A DNA stretch of 64,000 nucleotides from Roseobacter sinensis. GTDB lineage: Bacteria > Pseudomonadota > Alphaproteobacteria > Rhodobacterales > Rhodobacteraceae. The notes under the pieces are model-generated. The model was not told where the DNA came from. It worked only from the letters and a program-made list of their open reading frames with translations, and did not search any database. The stretch covers positions 1 through 64,000 of the forward strand of contig NZ_JALIEB010000013.1 in the NCBI RefSeq assembly GCF_025755255.1, given 5' to 3'. The translations under genes were made by a program, and so were the position numbers. Below, piece by piece: positions 1-8,014 of the stretch (position 1 is the stretch's first letter; each line of letters opens with the position of its first letter).

Positions 1-1
1 C

Positions 2-130
2 TCCGACCCCGGCTGGTACGAAAATCCTCCGGGCGAGATGGCCTACGAATGGACCGGCGAGTTGCCCGAGTTCGCCTCGAACAACAGCCCCAAGACCATT
101 CTCACACCAAAACCAAACTCGAAGGGCTGA
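2..130 (+). CDS. C-terminal end of an unidentified protein (partial)
   Basis: An open frame enters from the left edge and stops with TGA at 128-130. It encodes about 42 residues that begin SDPGWYENPPGEMAYEW and end in a Pro/Lys-rich tail. I do not recognise the family. The position directly before two cupredoxin genes suggests a copper-related protein, but that is context only. The gap to the next start is 44 bases, so the genes could share a transcript. Confidence 0.5.
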   Translation, partial: SDPGWYENPPGEMAYEWTGELPEFASNNSPKTILTPKPNSKG

Positions 131-174
131 CTAGCCTCTTCAAGTTCGACCCACCCAAAACCATAGGAAATCAA

Positions 175-888
175 ATGAAAAAACTACTTCTGAGCACAGC
201 TATCACCATTATGTTCGCATCAGGCGCTTTCGCGGATGTCGGCCATGCAAAAAAAGAAACAACGGATGCATCGGAAATGATTGTCGGCATGCCGGGCCAT
301 TCGGAAAAAGTTGATCGCACCATTGATGTCATTCTGCTTGAGAACGATGACGGCGAAATGCTGATCCAGAGCGAAGAGATGAACATCAAACAGGGTGAGA
401 CCATACGCTTCAAGATCACGAACGAGGGTGAATTGGAGCACGAATTTGTCCTCGACACGGTTGAGCGCAATGCCGAGCACAAGATTGAAATGGCCAAGAT
501 GGACATGGAACACGACGACCCGAACCGCATCCGCCTCGATGCGGGCGCATCTGGTGAGGTCGTCTGGACTTTCGCAAATGCCGGTACGTTCGAGGCCGCG
601 TGCCTGATCCCCGGCCACTACGAGTCTGGCATGCACCGTAAGGTTGCAGTTGGGGACCAGATGGCGCAAGCGGATGTGGACTACACGACCGGCAAGATCA
701 AGAAGATCGACGCTAAGGCTGGCAAGGTGACGATCATCCACGGCCCTCTAGTCAATCTCGACATGCCCGCGATGACAATGGTGTTTCGCGCCGACGAGGC
801 GATGATTGCCAAGATGTCCGAAGGTCAAGACATCGAATTCGTTGCCGACCGCGTAAAAGGCAAGTTGACTGTCACTCAACTCAAATGA
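175..888 (+). CDS. Cupredoxin-CusF fusion, periplasmic copper-binding protein
   Basis: A 237-residue protein with a signal peptide (MKKLLLSTAITIMFASGAFA). The first domain (about residues 45-155) is cupredoxin-like: ELEHEF supplies the first His, and the C-terminal ACLIPGHYESGM loop carries the Cys, His and Met expected of a type 1 copper site. The second domain (about 165-237) is CusF-like, with IHGPLVNLDMPAMTMVF holding the His and the two Met ligands. The usual Trp is replaced by Met. I chose the ATG at 175 because it starts the signal peptide; the frame is open further upstream but that part is not protein-like. Likely role is periplasmic Cu binding or shuttling. Confidence 0.85.
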   Translation: MKKLLLSTAITIMFASGAFADVGHAKKETTDASEMIVGMPGHSEKVDRTIDVILLENDDGEMLIQSEEMNIKQGETIRFKITNEGELEHEFVLDTVERNAEHKIEMAKMDMEHDDPNRIRLDAGASGEVVWTFANAGTFEAACLIPGHYESGMHRKVAVGDQMAQADVDYTTGKIKKIDAKAGKVTIIHGPLVNLDMPAMTMVFRADEAMIAKMSEGQDIEFVADRVKGKLTVTQLK

Positions 889-892
889 CCAT

Positions 893-923
893 AAAGGAGG
901 CGATATTCTTTATCGTCTCCTTT
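893..923. terminator. Strong stem-loop between the two cupredoxin genes
   Basis: Bases 893-905 pair with 911-923 as a 13-bp stem (one G-T pair) around a 5-base TTCTT loop. No clear T-run follows, so it may be an attenuating or mRNA-protecting hairpin rather than a classical terminator. It would occlude a start at 885 and argues for the downstream start at 954. Confidence 0.5.
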
Positions 924-953
924 CACCTCGCCTCGGATTTGATTGGAGTGAAA

Positions 954-1529
954 ATGCTGAACTGTCTCGCGCTTCTGAAGCTTGGCCGTTGGATTAAGAA
1001 ACCGAAGCAGTTGTTTATGGCAATCGCTATTGGTATTGTAGCCAGCCTGCCGCCAATGATAGCTGGCGCAGGTTCCGGGGTTGGCGCTCGACCTCATGAG
1101 AATGCATATGAACAACCTGGGCATACCTCAATCGGAAGACCGGCCGCCGGCGCGGATATCACCCGAACAATTGAAGTGAACATAAAGGAAACTGAGAGCG
1201 GCTATATGCTGTTTGAACCGGATGTGATCAATATCGAGCACGGATCGGTGGTGCGGTTCGTAGTAGATAACTCAGGTTCAATCGACCATGAGTTCTTTTT
1301 GGGTTCCTTTGATGAGATAGCCAAACATCAACAATGGATGCAGAAGCACCCTGATATGGAGCATAGTGAAAAGAACTCAGTTAAAATTCCAAGCGCAAAG
1401 ACTGCGACGTTGGATTGGGAGTTTTCGAACATAACCAATCTGGAGTTTGTGTGTCTGATCCCGGGTCACCGTGAGGCAGGCATGTTCGGTGTGATCATTG
1501 TGCATGATCATTTCCGCTCAAGACCATAA
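954..1529 (+). CDS. Second cupredoxin-domain protein
   Basis: A 191-residue protein with an N-terminal hydrophobic segment (LFMAIAIGIVASLPPMIAGA) and a cupredoxin domain. SIDHEFFLG gives the first His, and VCLIPGHREAGMFG gives the Cys-His-Met copper loop. It resembles the cupredoxin half of the preceding protein but has no CusF domain. An ATG at 885 overlaps the previous stop and is in frame, but 954 has GGAG six bases upstream and lies after the stem-loop, so I prefer 954. Likely exported or membrane-anchored and copper-binding. Confidence 0.75.
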   Translation: MLNCLALLKLGRWIKKPKQLFMAIAIGIVASLPPMIAGAGSGVGARPHENAYEQPGHTSIGRPAAGADITRTIEVNIKETESGYMLFEPDVINIEHGSVVRFVVDNSGSIDHEFFLGSFDEIAKHQQWMQKHPDMEHSEKNSVKIPSAKTATLDWEFSNITNLEFVCLIPGHREAGMFGVIIVHDHFRSRP

Positions 1530-1546
1530 GCTCGAGAATCAAACGC

Positions 1547-2785
1547 ATGTCTCTGTTGGATCGTTATCACGACGTCTTTCACAAAATATCCGCCACATTT
1601 GGATATCACTATCACGAGTCAACTCCAGATTGGGTTCACCCATTTTTACACCTGATCTTGGTGCTTGCGCCAGCACTTCTCACTGCTGTTACTGGTTTTC
1701 TCACAATTCGATTTATCCTCAAACAGTGGCGTCGCCCAAGAGTTGTAACGCCGCAGCGAGATTGGATTCGCGGGTTGGACCCTCGCCTATTCAACGCTGT
1801 CCTGCGGCATTCGCGAAAACAACAGGCTTTGATGATCATGTTAAGCCTTATCGCCATGCCCATCTTATATCTGACACTCGAGTTGCCGAAGCAAATCGTG
1901 AACAATGCATTGGACTCTGATCGGTTCCCAGTCCGTTTTTGGGACTATGAATTTGACCAGGTGGCGTTCCTCCTTGTTTTGTGTGGCCTCTACTTGTTTG
2001 CCATCATACTTAGCGGACTGAACAAATACATCCTGAACGTCTTCAAGGGCTATGTTGCCGAGAGGTTCCTGCGTCGCTTCAGATTATTGGTTTTCCGTCA
2101 GTGGCGCAGTGATCCGGATTCCAAGAACCAGAGTGAGATTGTTCCCATACTCGCACAGGAGGTTGAGCCAATCGGTGGCTTCGCGGCCGACGTGCTTACG
2201 CTACCCATCATGCAGGGGGGAACCCTTGCGACCATTCTCTTGTTCATGTTCATGCAAGACCCGGTTTTGGGTGCCGCTGCGCTGACTGTCTTGCCGATAC
2301 AACTTATCCTGCTTCCAAAACTGCAAAGACGGGTGAATATCCTTTCTAGAAAGCGAATTTCCGAGGTTCGCCAACTGGGCAGGCTTCTGAGCGACCAATT
2401 ACGAGGAGAGGCAGCCGGGTCCCAGCCTCTTTTACGGACAAGCACCAGCTTTCGTGAGCTTGAGCAAGTAAGACGTCGCATTTTCCATTTGAAATTCTTT
2501 ATCAAGTCCCTGAACAACTTTTTGACCGCGCTGACGCCATTCCTGTTCTACTCCCTAGGAGGGTACTTCGTTATCGAAGGACGCATCAGCCTTGGTGCGC
2601 TAGTTGCTGTGCTGGCGGCACACAAAGATTTTTCAGCGCCTCTGAAAGAACTGTTTCGCTATTATCAGACTCTGGAAGACACCCGGATTAGATATCACGA
2701 GATAACCACATTCTTCTCAAAGGTTGAGGCAAACCGAAAGGAAGTGCCAAGGCATGATTTTGCTTTGGAGGTAGTACATGCGTGA
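1547..2785 (+). CDS. ABC transporter membrane domain without ATPase domain
   Basis: A 412-residue protein with about six hydrophobic segments and the architecture of an ABC exporter membrane domain. The segment around GAAALTVLPIQLILLPKLQRRVN and the later LGALVAVLAAHKDFSAPLKELF are typical of this fold. The protein ends at residue 412 with no Walker A, signature or Walker B motif, and no ABC ATPase gene follows. It could work with an ATPase encoded elsewhere or be a degenerate exporter. It starts 17 bases after the cupredoxin gene and probably shares its transcript. The substrate cannot be read from the sequence. Confidence 0.7.
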   Translation: MSLLDRYHDVFHKISATFGYHYHESTPDWVHPFLHLILVLAPALLTAVTGFLTIRFILKQWRRPRVVTPQRDWIRGLDPRLFNAVLRHSRKQQALMIMLSLIAMPILYLTLELPKQIVNNALDSDRFPVRFWDYEFDQVAFLLVLCGLYLFAIILSGLNKYILNVFKGYVAERFLRRFRLLVFRQWRSDPDSKNQSEIVPILAQEVEPIGGFAADVLTLPIMQGGTLATILLFMFMQDPVLGAAALTVLPIQLILLPKLQRRVNILSRKRISEVRQLGRLLSDQLRGEAAGSQPLLRTSTSFRELEQVRRRIFHLKFFIKSLNNFLTALTPFLFYSLGGYFVIEGRISLGALVAVLAAHKDFSAPLKELFRYYQTLEDTRIRYHEITTFFSKVEANRKEVPRHDFALEVVHA

Positions 2786-2943
2786 CTTTTGTTCTTCTTC
2801 CGGCGGGTGATTATGAGAAGTCTGCCGAAGTGTGTCGGCGATACCTAAACCGACCAAACATCGAAGGAATAACAATAATGAGATTGGCGGCCCTATTCTT
2901 TGCCTTAGTCGCGTTGGCGGCAGGTGTTTGGTATGTTTGGTAG
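2782..2943 (+). CDS. Small 53-residue protein with C-terminal membrane segment
   Basis: A GTG at 2782 overlaps the stop of the ABC membrane protein as GTGA and has a strong GGAGG ten bases upstream, the hallmark of coupled translation. The N-terminal half is polar (MTFVLLPAGDYEKSAEVC), and the last 21 residues form one hydrophobic segment ending VWYVW. An internal ATG at 2878 with GAAGGAA upstream could alternatively express only the membrane part. No family is recognised. Because it is coupled to an ABC membrane domain that lacks its ATPase, it may be a small subunit of the same complex; that is inference. Confidence 0.5.
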   Translation: MTFVLLPAGDYEKSAEVCRRYLNRPNIEGITIMRLAALFFALVALAAGVWYVW

Positions 2944-3089
2944 GCGTCTTGTATGATCAATTGGATTGTCGCCAGGGCTGCGTTTTGAATCCATTACGTG
3001 TGCAATTTTGGTATTGCCCTCGATCGACAAGTACCAACCGGATGATTTCCGGAAATTTCCGCTGCTGTTGACATGAAAAAGGAAATCCA

Positions 3090-3986
3090 GTGTCGCTGAC
3101 GACAACAACCAAGATCGTTATGGCCATGCTTTTGTGGGCCCTGTGCTTTCCGCTGATCACGGCGGGACTGCAGTATTCGCCACATCTGACGTTTGCGACA
3201 CTGCGTGCGGTTCTGGCCGGTGTCGCATTGGTGCTTATTGCAATATTTTTGCGTCGGCCGATTCCGCATGGCCGTCGCACATGGCTGACGCTCTGTGTTG
3301 TTGGCGTTGGCGCGACAAGTCTGGGTTTCGTGGGAATGTTTCATGCGGCAGAATTCGTATCTCCCGGGCTCGCTACAGTTGTCGCCAATGCTCAGCCGCT
3401 ACTTGCCGCGATGCTCGGTGTCGCATGGCTTGGCGAGCGACTGGCGAAGGTCGGGTGGGGCGGGCTCTTGATAGGTTTCGCTGGGATACTTGTGATCGCA
3501 CTGCCGCAATTGGCAAACGAAGTGCAGGATGGAACGGCCATCGGCTTTGCGTACATCGTTCTAGCAGCCGTTGGAGTGACCATCAGCAACGTGGCTATCA
3601 AATCTATCGCAGGTGAGGTTGATGGTCTGTTTGCAATGGGATTTCAGATGCTGATCGGTAGCGTGCCTCTTGCCGTGGCGGCACTACTCCTTGAAGATCA
3701 ATCTGCCATCCAATGGACATCGGTTTTCGTAGTGTCACTGTTGGGTCTGGCCTTGTTTGGCTCTGCATTGGTTTACTGGCTCTGGTTTTCTGTGCTGGAG
3801 GTCGTGGAACTAAACCGGGCGATCGTGTTCAGCTTCTTAGTGCCGATTTTCGGCCTCACAATTGGTGCACTGTTCTTTGGCGAGCGTCTTTCAGCTGTCC
3901 AACTCTTCGGCATCTTATTGGTCATTGTGGGCATTTCGTTCGTCAATCTTAAGGGTAGGCTGCAGGATCAGCTTAGCAAAATCTAG
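3090..3986 (+). CDS. EamA/DMT-family transporter
   Basis: A 298-residue protein with ten predicted hydrophobic helices arranged as two EamA repeats. Typical markers are the first-helix WALCFPL and the repeat-end motifs LLAAMLGVAWLGERL and PIFGLTIGALFFGERL. Members of this superfamily export metabolites such as amino acids or nucleotides; the substrate is unknown here. The start is GTG at 3090 with AAAGGAAA just upstream. The gene stands alone, about 150 bases after the small membrane peptide. Confidence 0.85.
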   Translation: MSLTTTTKIVMAMLLWALCFPLITAGLQYSPHLTFATLRAVLAGVALVLIAIFLRRPIPHGRRTWLTLCVVGVGATSLGFVGMFHAAEFVSPGLATVVANAQPLLAAMLGVAWLGERLAKVGWGGLLIGFAGILVIALPQLANEVQDGTAIGFAYIVLAAVGVTISNVAIKSIAGEVDGLFAMGFQMLIGSVPLAVAALLLEDQSAIQWTSVFVVSLLGLALFGSALVYWLWFSVLEVVELNRAIVFSFLVPIFGLTIGALFFGERLSAVQLFGILLVIVGISFVNLKGRLQDQLSKI

Positions 3987-4212
3987 AAAGGAAAAAATCA
4001 ATTCAATGAGTTAAGGCGCTCCGGTTATCGTGGTTGTCGTCGTCGAATGACTTCTCAGCAAAACGGAAGAGTCTTCATGGAATTCGGCGCGGTGAAACGA
4101 AAGGAGGATGGATAGTTCATGTTAGCGTCTCCAAGCATTGAATGTGAAAAAAGGCGATGATCTCGTTGTTGATCGCTTAAATCTCTGAAAACTTGGAAAG
4201 GACAGGAACGTT

Positions 4213-4839
4213 ATGGCACTGCAAGATACCGGAAAAGCGAAGGTGCCGGACACGTCGCCGGAACGTGCGTTGCTGGATGGACGGACCGCGTTTCTGGGGT
4301 TTCTGATCAAACGGCTTGGAAATCGGGCGGATGCAGAGGATGTCCTGCAAGACTTCTGCATTCGCGTGCTGGGACGCAAGGATCAGCTCAGAGACGTCGA
4401 ACGGATGGATGCCTGGCTCTATGCGATCCTGAGGTCCACTTTGAATGACTTCTACCGCAAGGGCATGCGGCGTGGTCGATTGGATGCGGCAGTGGCGCGC
4501 GAACCGGAGGAATGGATCGCCGATGCGCCGACTCAGATGGCGCGGTTGTGCACCTGTCATCGTGGACTAATCTCCGAACTGCGCCCGGCGGATTCGGAAC
4601 TACTCCGGCGCATCGACTTCGGCGAAGAGGACCGCGAGCACGTGGCGCGCGACCTTGGACTGACCCGCAACGCCCTTGGCGTTCGGCTACACCGGGCGCG
4701 CACGGCTCTGCGCGAGGCGCTGACAAATCATTGCGGCGCTTGCTGCCAGGATGACCGTGACGATTGCTATTGTCGGCCTGAGGGTTGCAAGAACGCCGAG
4801 TACGAAACTGATTGCGAAGCAGAGCAGCAGAGTTCCTGA
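4213..4839 (+). CDS. ECF-type RNA polymerase sigma factor with Cys-rich tail
   Basis: A 208-residue sigma factor. Region 2 is visible around GNRADAEDVLQDFCIRVL and MDAWLYAILRSTLNDFYRK. Region 4 is EDREHVARDLGLTRNALGVRLHRARTAL, a helix-turn-helix that reads the -35 element. A CTCH pair lies in the linker, and the last 35 residues hold seven Cys (HCGACC, DCYC, EGC, TDC), suggesting metal or redox sensing within the sigma factor. No anti-sigma gene is adjacent. Two matching ECF-type promoters, one just 3' of the gene and one before the Cys-rich peptide gene at 8370, are likely targets. Confidence 0.85.
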   Translation: MALQDTGKAKVPDTSPERALLDGRTAFLGFLIKRLGNRADAEDVLQDFCIRVLGRKDQLRDVERMDAWLYAILRSTLNDFYRKGMRRGRLDAAVAREPEEWIADAPTQMARLCTCHRGLISELRPADSELLRRIDFGEEDREHVARDLGLTRNALGVRLHRARTALREALTNHCGACCQDDRDDCYCRPEGCKNAEYETDCEAEQQSS

Positions 4840-4858
4840 TCGAAACGCGGTCGGTTCT

Positions 4859-4883
4859 GTAACGTTTTCCGTCCACCGACGTC
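4859..4883 (+). promoter_or_regulatory. ECF-type promoter (GTAAC-N16-CGTC), copy 1
   Basis: GTAAC at 4859-4863 and CGTC at 4880-4883 are separated by 16 bases, and the -35 is embedded in TTCTGTAACGTTTT. The same 14-mer with the same spacing to CGTC recurs at 8311-8335. It lies 20 bases after the sigma gene and would drive the 4932 gene and the DUF3141 gene. It is assigned to the neighbouring sigma factor by inference. Confidence 0.6.
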
Positions 4884-4931
4884 TTCTTCTGTGACTGCGC
4901 CTTATAGCAGCACAGCAGGAGGAACCGGAAC

Positions 4932-5264
4932 ATGCCACGGGCCAGGACGAATTGTCCTTCCGACGTAACGGAGTCGTGGTCACGCGATTCCGACGTTCCG
5001 GTCTTCTTGTCTGGGATGATCTGTGCCTGTGCAGAGTCTCCCGCGCATTCAGACGCTCCGATGGCTCTGGCGTTGTTCCAGCGCGTGGAAATCTCAAAGC
5101 ACCCCCCGGAACTAGCGGCGCGCGCACTGGGCCTAAATCCCGGTGATGCGGCCTACCTGCTGACCGGTCTGCGCAAGGAGGTCGCCAAGGAACTCGCACT
5201 TGCGCTTCTTGCAGGTCGGCCATCCAGAGAAATCAATGATCAGAAGGGAACTGATGATGAATAA
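4932..5264 (+). CDS. Unknown 110-residue protein, first gene after an ECF promoter
   Basis: The ATG at 4932 has a strong AGGAGGA eleven to twelve bases upstream, and the start lies about 50 bases after the ECF-type promoter. The N-terminal third is Ser/Cys-rich and of uncertain quality. From residue 44 on, the sequence is helical and protein-like: MALALFQRVEISKHPPELAA, then a segment containing LGLNPGDAAYLLTGLRKEVA. No family is recognised. It overlaps the start of the DUF3141 gene by 8 to 11 bases, so translation is probably coupled. An alternative start at 5061 would give only the C-terminal part. Confidence 0.5.
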   Translation: MPRARTNCPSDVTESWSRDSDVPVFLSGMICACAESPAHSDAPMALALFQRVEISKHPPELAARALGLNPGDAAYLLTGLRKEVAKELALALLAGRPSREINDQKGTDDE

Positions 5265-7020
5265 AAGCTTGCGCCTTGCAACTGTGACAACGGAGCAAAC
5301 TACGGAACCCGAGTCTCAACAGCCCTCGGCTGACGCCCATGTCCCCTACGCCCAGGACGCCTTCGAACGCTGGCTGCTGTTCCTCGATACCTTGCGGGAA
5401 CGCGCCGACAACATGATAGCGCATGAACGGCAGGGCATGCCGCCGCTTCTGGATTTCGATTACGAGCTCTTGATGGATGCCCGCACTTTCGACCGGCCCG
5501 CCAATTATGCGCTGCTCAGGATCACGCGAGTCGGAGACGATTGCTGGGAGGATTGCGTGGACGAGGCGAAACCGCCAGTCATCGTCATTGATCCGCGCGC
5601 GGGTCATGGGCCGGGCATCGGCGGCTTCAAGCACGACAGCGAGGTCGGCATGGCTATGCACGAGGGCCATCCGGTCTATTTCGTGATCTTCTTTCTAGAG
5701 CCGGTGCCAGGACAGACGCTGGCCGACGTACACTATGCCCTGCGTAACTTCGTCACCGAAGTTGCCCGCCGTCACCCGGACAAAGCACCTGTACTCTACG
5801 GAAATTGCCAGGCTGGTTGGGCCGCCGCGCTGCTGGCTGCCGATTGCGACGGTCTAACCGGACCCATCGTCCTGAATGGCTCGCCGCTCAGCTACTGGTC
5901 GGGCGAGGCGGCCAGCAGCCCGATGCGGATGCTCGGCGCGCTCTCGGGCGGGTCGTGGGCGGCGCACATGATTGCCGATCTGGGCGACGGGCGGTTCGAC
6001 GGCGCGTGGCTGGCGCAAAACTTCGAAACACTGCAACCCGAAAAGGCGATCTGGGAGAAATACGTCAACCTCTTTTCCCATGCCGATACCGAACGTGAAC
6101 GGTTCCTCGACTTCGAACGCTTGTGGAATGGCTACTATACGCTGAGCCGCGAGGAAATTCTCGGCATCACGCAGAACCTTTTTATCGGCAATCGGCTGGA
6201 GCAGGGCGAAATGCAACTGGACGCGCATTGCACCATCGATCTGAAACGGATCCGCAACCCGATCATCGTCTTTGCCTCGGAGGGCGACAACATCACCCCA
6301 CCGCAGCAGGCGTTGGGCTGGATTGCCAAGTTGTATCCTGACACCGAAGCGCTCAAGGCCGCAGGACAGCGCATCGTCTACATGACGCACGAGACTGTCG
6401 GGCATCTGGGTATCTTCGTCTCCGGGTCTGTCGCGCGGCTTCAGCATCGGACGATCCTGGAAAGCCTGGAGGCGGTCGAGGCGCTGGCGCCCGGGCTTTA
6501 TGAGATGGTATTCGATATTCCTTCGGGCGGCGCAAAGCGCAAAACCAGCGACTACGACGTGCGTTTTGTGAAGCGCGACGTCGAAGATCTCGGTTTTGGG
6601 TCAGACCATGGAGCGCTGGCGCAGGTCGCGCAGATATCACGGATCAACGAGGCGGCTTATTCGACATTCGTCAGCCCTTGGATCAAGGCCGCGACGTCCC
6701 CGGCCAGTGCCGAGATGCTGCGCGCCCTGCATCCGATGCGATGGACCAGAACGATGTTTTCCGAACGTGTGAACCCATGGATGGCGCTGGTGAAATCCAC
6801 AGCCGACTCCGTGCGCGAGACGCGCGATCCCCTGCCGAAAGACCATCCTGCCATCCTTGCCGAACGCGCGCTGTTGGCGCGTACCGGCGAAAGCCTGGCG
6901 TCATTGCGCAAAGCGCGCGACGCATGGCTCACACATGTCTTCGGCGCGATGTACGGCAGTTTTCCTTTCGCCACCACCACGCAAACGGGCCAGCCGCCCG
7001 ACACATCAAACAAGGAGTGA
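5257..7020 (+). CDS. DUF3141 protein, PHA-synthase-like alpha/beta hydrolase
   Basis: A 587-residue protein matching what I know as the DUF3141 family, which resembles poly(3-hydroxyalkanoate) synthases. IVIDPRAGHGPGIGGFKHDS is the oxyanion-side signature, and the nucleophile elbow is GNCQAGW with Cys184 instead of Ser, as in PHA synthases. FASEGDNITPPQQALGW and THETVGHLG supply the Asp and His region. No lid or polymerase activity can be inferred. Adjacent ATGs occur at 5254 and 5257; AAGGGA is better spaced for 5257. It lies in the likely ECF regulon with the CBS-BON gene. Confidence 0.8.
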   Translation: MNKSLRLATVTTEQTTEPESQQPSADAHVPYAQDAFERWLLFLDTLRERADNMIAHERQGMPPLLDFDYELLMDARTFDRPANYALLRITRVGDDCWEDCVDEAKPPVIVIDPRAGHGPGIGGFKHDSEVGMAMHEGHPVYFVIFFLEPVPGQTLADVHYALRNFVTEVARRHPDKAPVLYGNCQAGWAAALLAADCDGLTGPIVLNGSPLSYWSGEAASSPMRMLGALSGGSWAAHMIADLGDGRFDGAWLAQNFETLQPEKAIWEKYVNLFSHADTERERFLDFERLWNGYYTLSREEILGITQNLFIGNRLEQGEMQLDAHCTIDLKRIRNPIIVFASEGDNITPPQQALGWIAKLYPDTEALKAAGQRIVYMTHETVGHLGIFVSGSVARLQHRTILESLEAVEALAPGLYEMVFDIPSGGAKRKTSDYDVRFVKRDVEDLGFGSDHGALAQVAQISRINEAAYSTFVSPWIKAATSPASAEMLRALHPMRWTRTMFSERVNPWMALVKSTADSVRETRDPLPKDHPAILAERALLARTGESLASLRKARDAWLTHVFGAMYGSFPFATTTQTGQPPDTSNKE

Positions 7021-7026
7021 ACAACC

Positions 7027-7206
7027 ATGGAATGGATTATCGAAAACTGGATTCTGGTCCTCGTGATCGGCGGAATGGCTGTGATGCATCTCTTCGGGCA
7101 TGGACACGGCGGGCATAAGCACGGCAAGACCGCGAAGCGTCAAACTGCACAGAAGAAGGTGCTAGACGCACCCGCCGATACCCGGGTTCAACCGGAAGAT
7201 GCCTGA
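7027..7206 (+). CDS. Small His-rich membrane protein, DUF2933-like
   Basis: A 59-residue protein. One N-terminal membrane helix (WIIENWILVLVIGGMAVMHLF) is followed by a His/Gly cluster, GHGHGGHKHGK, and a charged tail. This pattern resembles small DUF2933 proteins found beside metal pumps; a clearer one lies at 12315. It starts six bases after the DUF3141 stop, behind AAGGAG. The His cluster probably binds metal at the membrane surface. The function is not established. Confidence 0.6.
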   Translation: MEWIIENWILVLVIGGMAVMHLFGHGHGGHKHGKTAKRQTAQKKVLDAPADTRVQPEDA

Positions 7207-7279
7207 CTTCCCCGAATGCTGCGATCCCATGGAACTCTTGGACCTGTCCGGTCGCAAGGGCCTGGTCATCGGCAACTGA
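7199..7279 (+). pseudogene. Truncated fabI-like N-terminus (26 codons)
   Basis: An ATG overlapping the previous stop opens a frame that reads MPDFPECCDPMELLDL, continues SGRKGLVIGN and then stops. The segment MELLDLSGRKGLVIG matches the start of enoyl-ACP reductase FabI up to its glycine-rich NAD motif. The remaining roughly 240 residues are absent. From memory, FabI-like genes accompany DUF3141/CBS clusters, so this is probably the scar of a deletion. Confidence 0.5.
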
Positions 7280-7318
7280 TCGACGCGTCAACACAGTATT
7301 TGAGAAGGAGACAACGAC

Positions 7319-8014
7319 ATGCAAGCCAAGGATATCATGACGACGTCCGTGATCTCCGTCCCGCAGGACGGAAAAATCGAGGACGCCGTGCGCCTGATGC
7401 TCGACCATCACGTCAGCGCGCTACCCGTCGTAGACGTGGACGGCGCCCTGAAGGGACTGGTCAGCGAAGGAGACCTGATGCGGCGCGTCCGCGACACCGA
7501 CGGCCCGCGCCGATCCTGGTGGCTCGAACTGCTGAGCGGGTCGGGCAATTCTGCCCAGGAATTCGTCAAGCTCAACAGCCACCATATCGCGGACGTGATG
7601 ACCCGCGATGTCGTTTCGGTCGAGGAAGACGCACCGGTTGCCGAGATCGCGCGCCTTCTGGAAAAGCACCGGATCAAACGGGTGCCGGTGCTGCGAGAGG
7701 GGCCCGTCGTTGGAATTGTCAGTCGTGCGAACCTGCTCCATGCTTTGTCGGCACTCCCGGACGGGGCACTGGGGGAACCATCGGAAGATGATAGGGTGCT
7801 GCGCTCGAAGATAGATGAAGCCCTGAAAGAGGTTCCCGGTGCGACAGTCAATTTGATCAACTACACCGTGGACAAGGGCAATGTCGCGATCTGGGGCGTT
7901 GCAGACAGCGATTTCGAAGAGAACGCCATTCGGGTCGCCGTGGAAAACGTGTCCGGTGTCCATAGTGTTGACATCCACATGGGCCGACTGGCGGCATGGG
8001 CCTACGGCATTTGA
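7319..8014 (+). CDS. CBS-pair and BON domain protein
   Basis: A 231-residue cytoplasmic protein. CBS 1 (about residues 1-60) begins AKDIMTTSVISVPQDGKIED and contains SALPVVD. CBS 2 (about 85-145) contains DVMTRDVVSVEEDAPVAEI and RVPVLREGPVVGIVS. A BON domain (about 155-225) contains WGVADSDFEENAIRVAVENV. CBS pairs commonly bind adenosyl nucleotides and BON domains bind membranes or polymers, so a regulatory role is likely. GAAGGAG lies just before the ATG. It is probably in the same ECF-driven transcript as the DUF3141 gene. Confidence 0.85.
   Translation: MQAKDIMTTSVISVPQDGKIEDAVRLMLDHHVSALPVVDVDGALKGLVSEGDLMRRVRDTDGPRRSWWLELLSGSGNSAQEFVKLNSHHIADVMTRDVVSVEEDAPVAEIARLLEKHRIKRVPVLREGPVVGIVSRANLLHALSALPDGALGEPSEDDRVLRSKIDEALKEVPGATVNLINYTVDKGNVAIWGVADSDFEENAIRVAVENVSGVHSVDIHMGRLAAWAYGI

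Noticed and set aside
49-174. Upstream extension of the cupredoxin-CusF gene
   Set aside because: The frame is open, but the residues are not protein-like, no ribosome binding site fits, and the signal peptide starts at 175.
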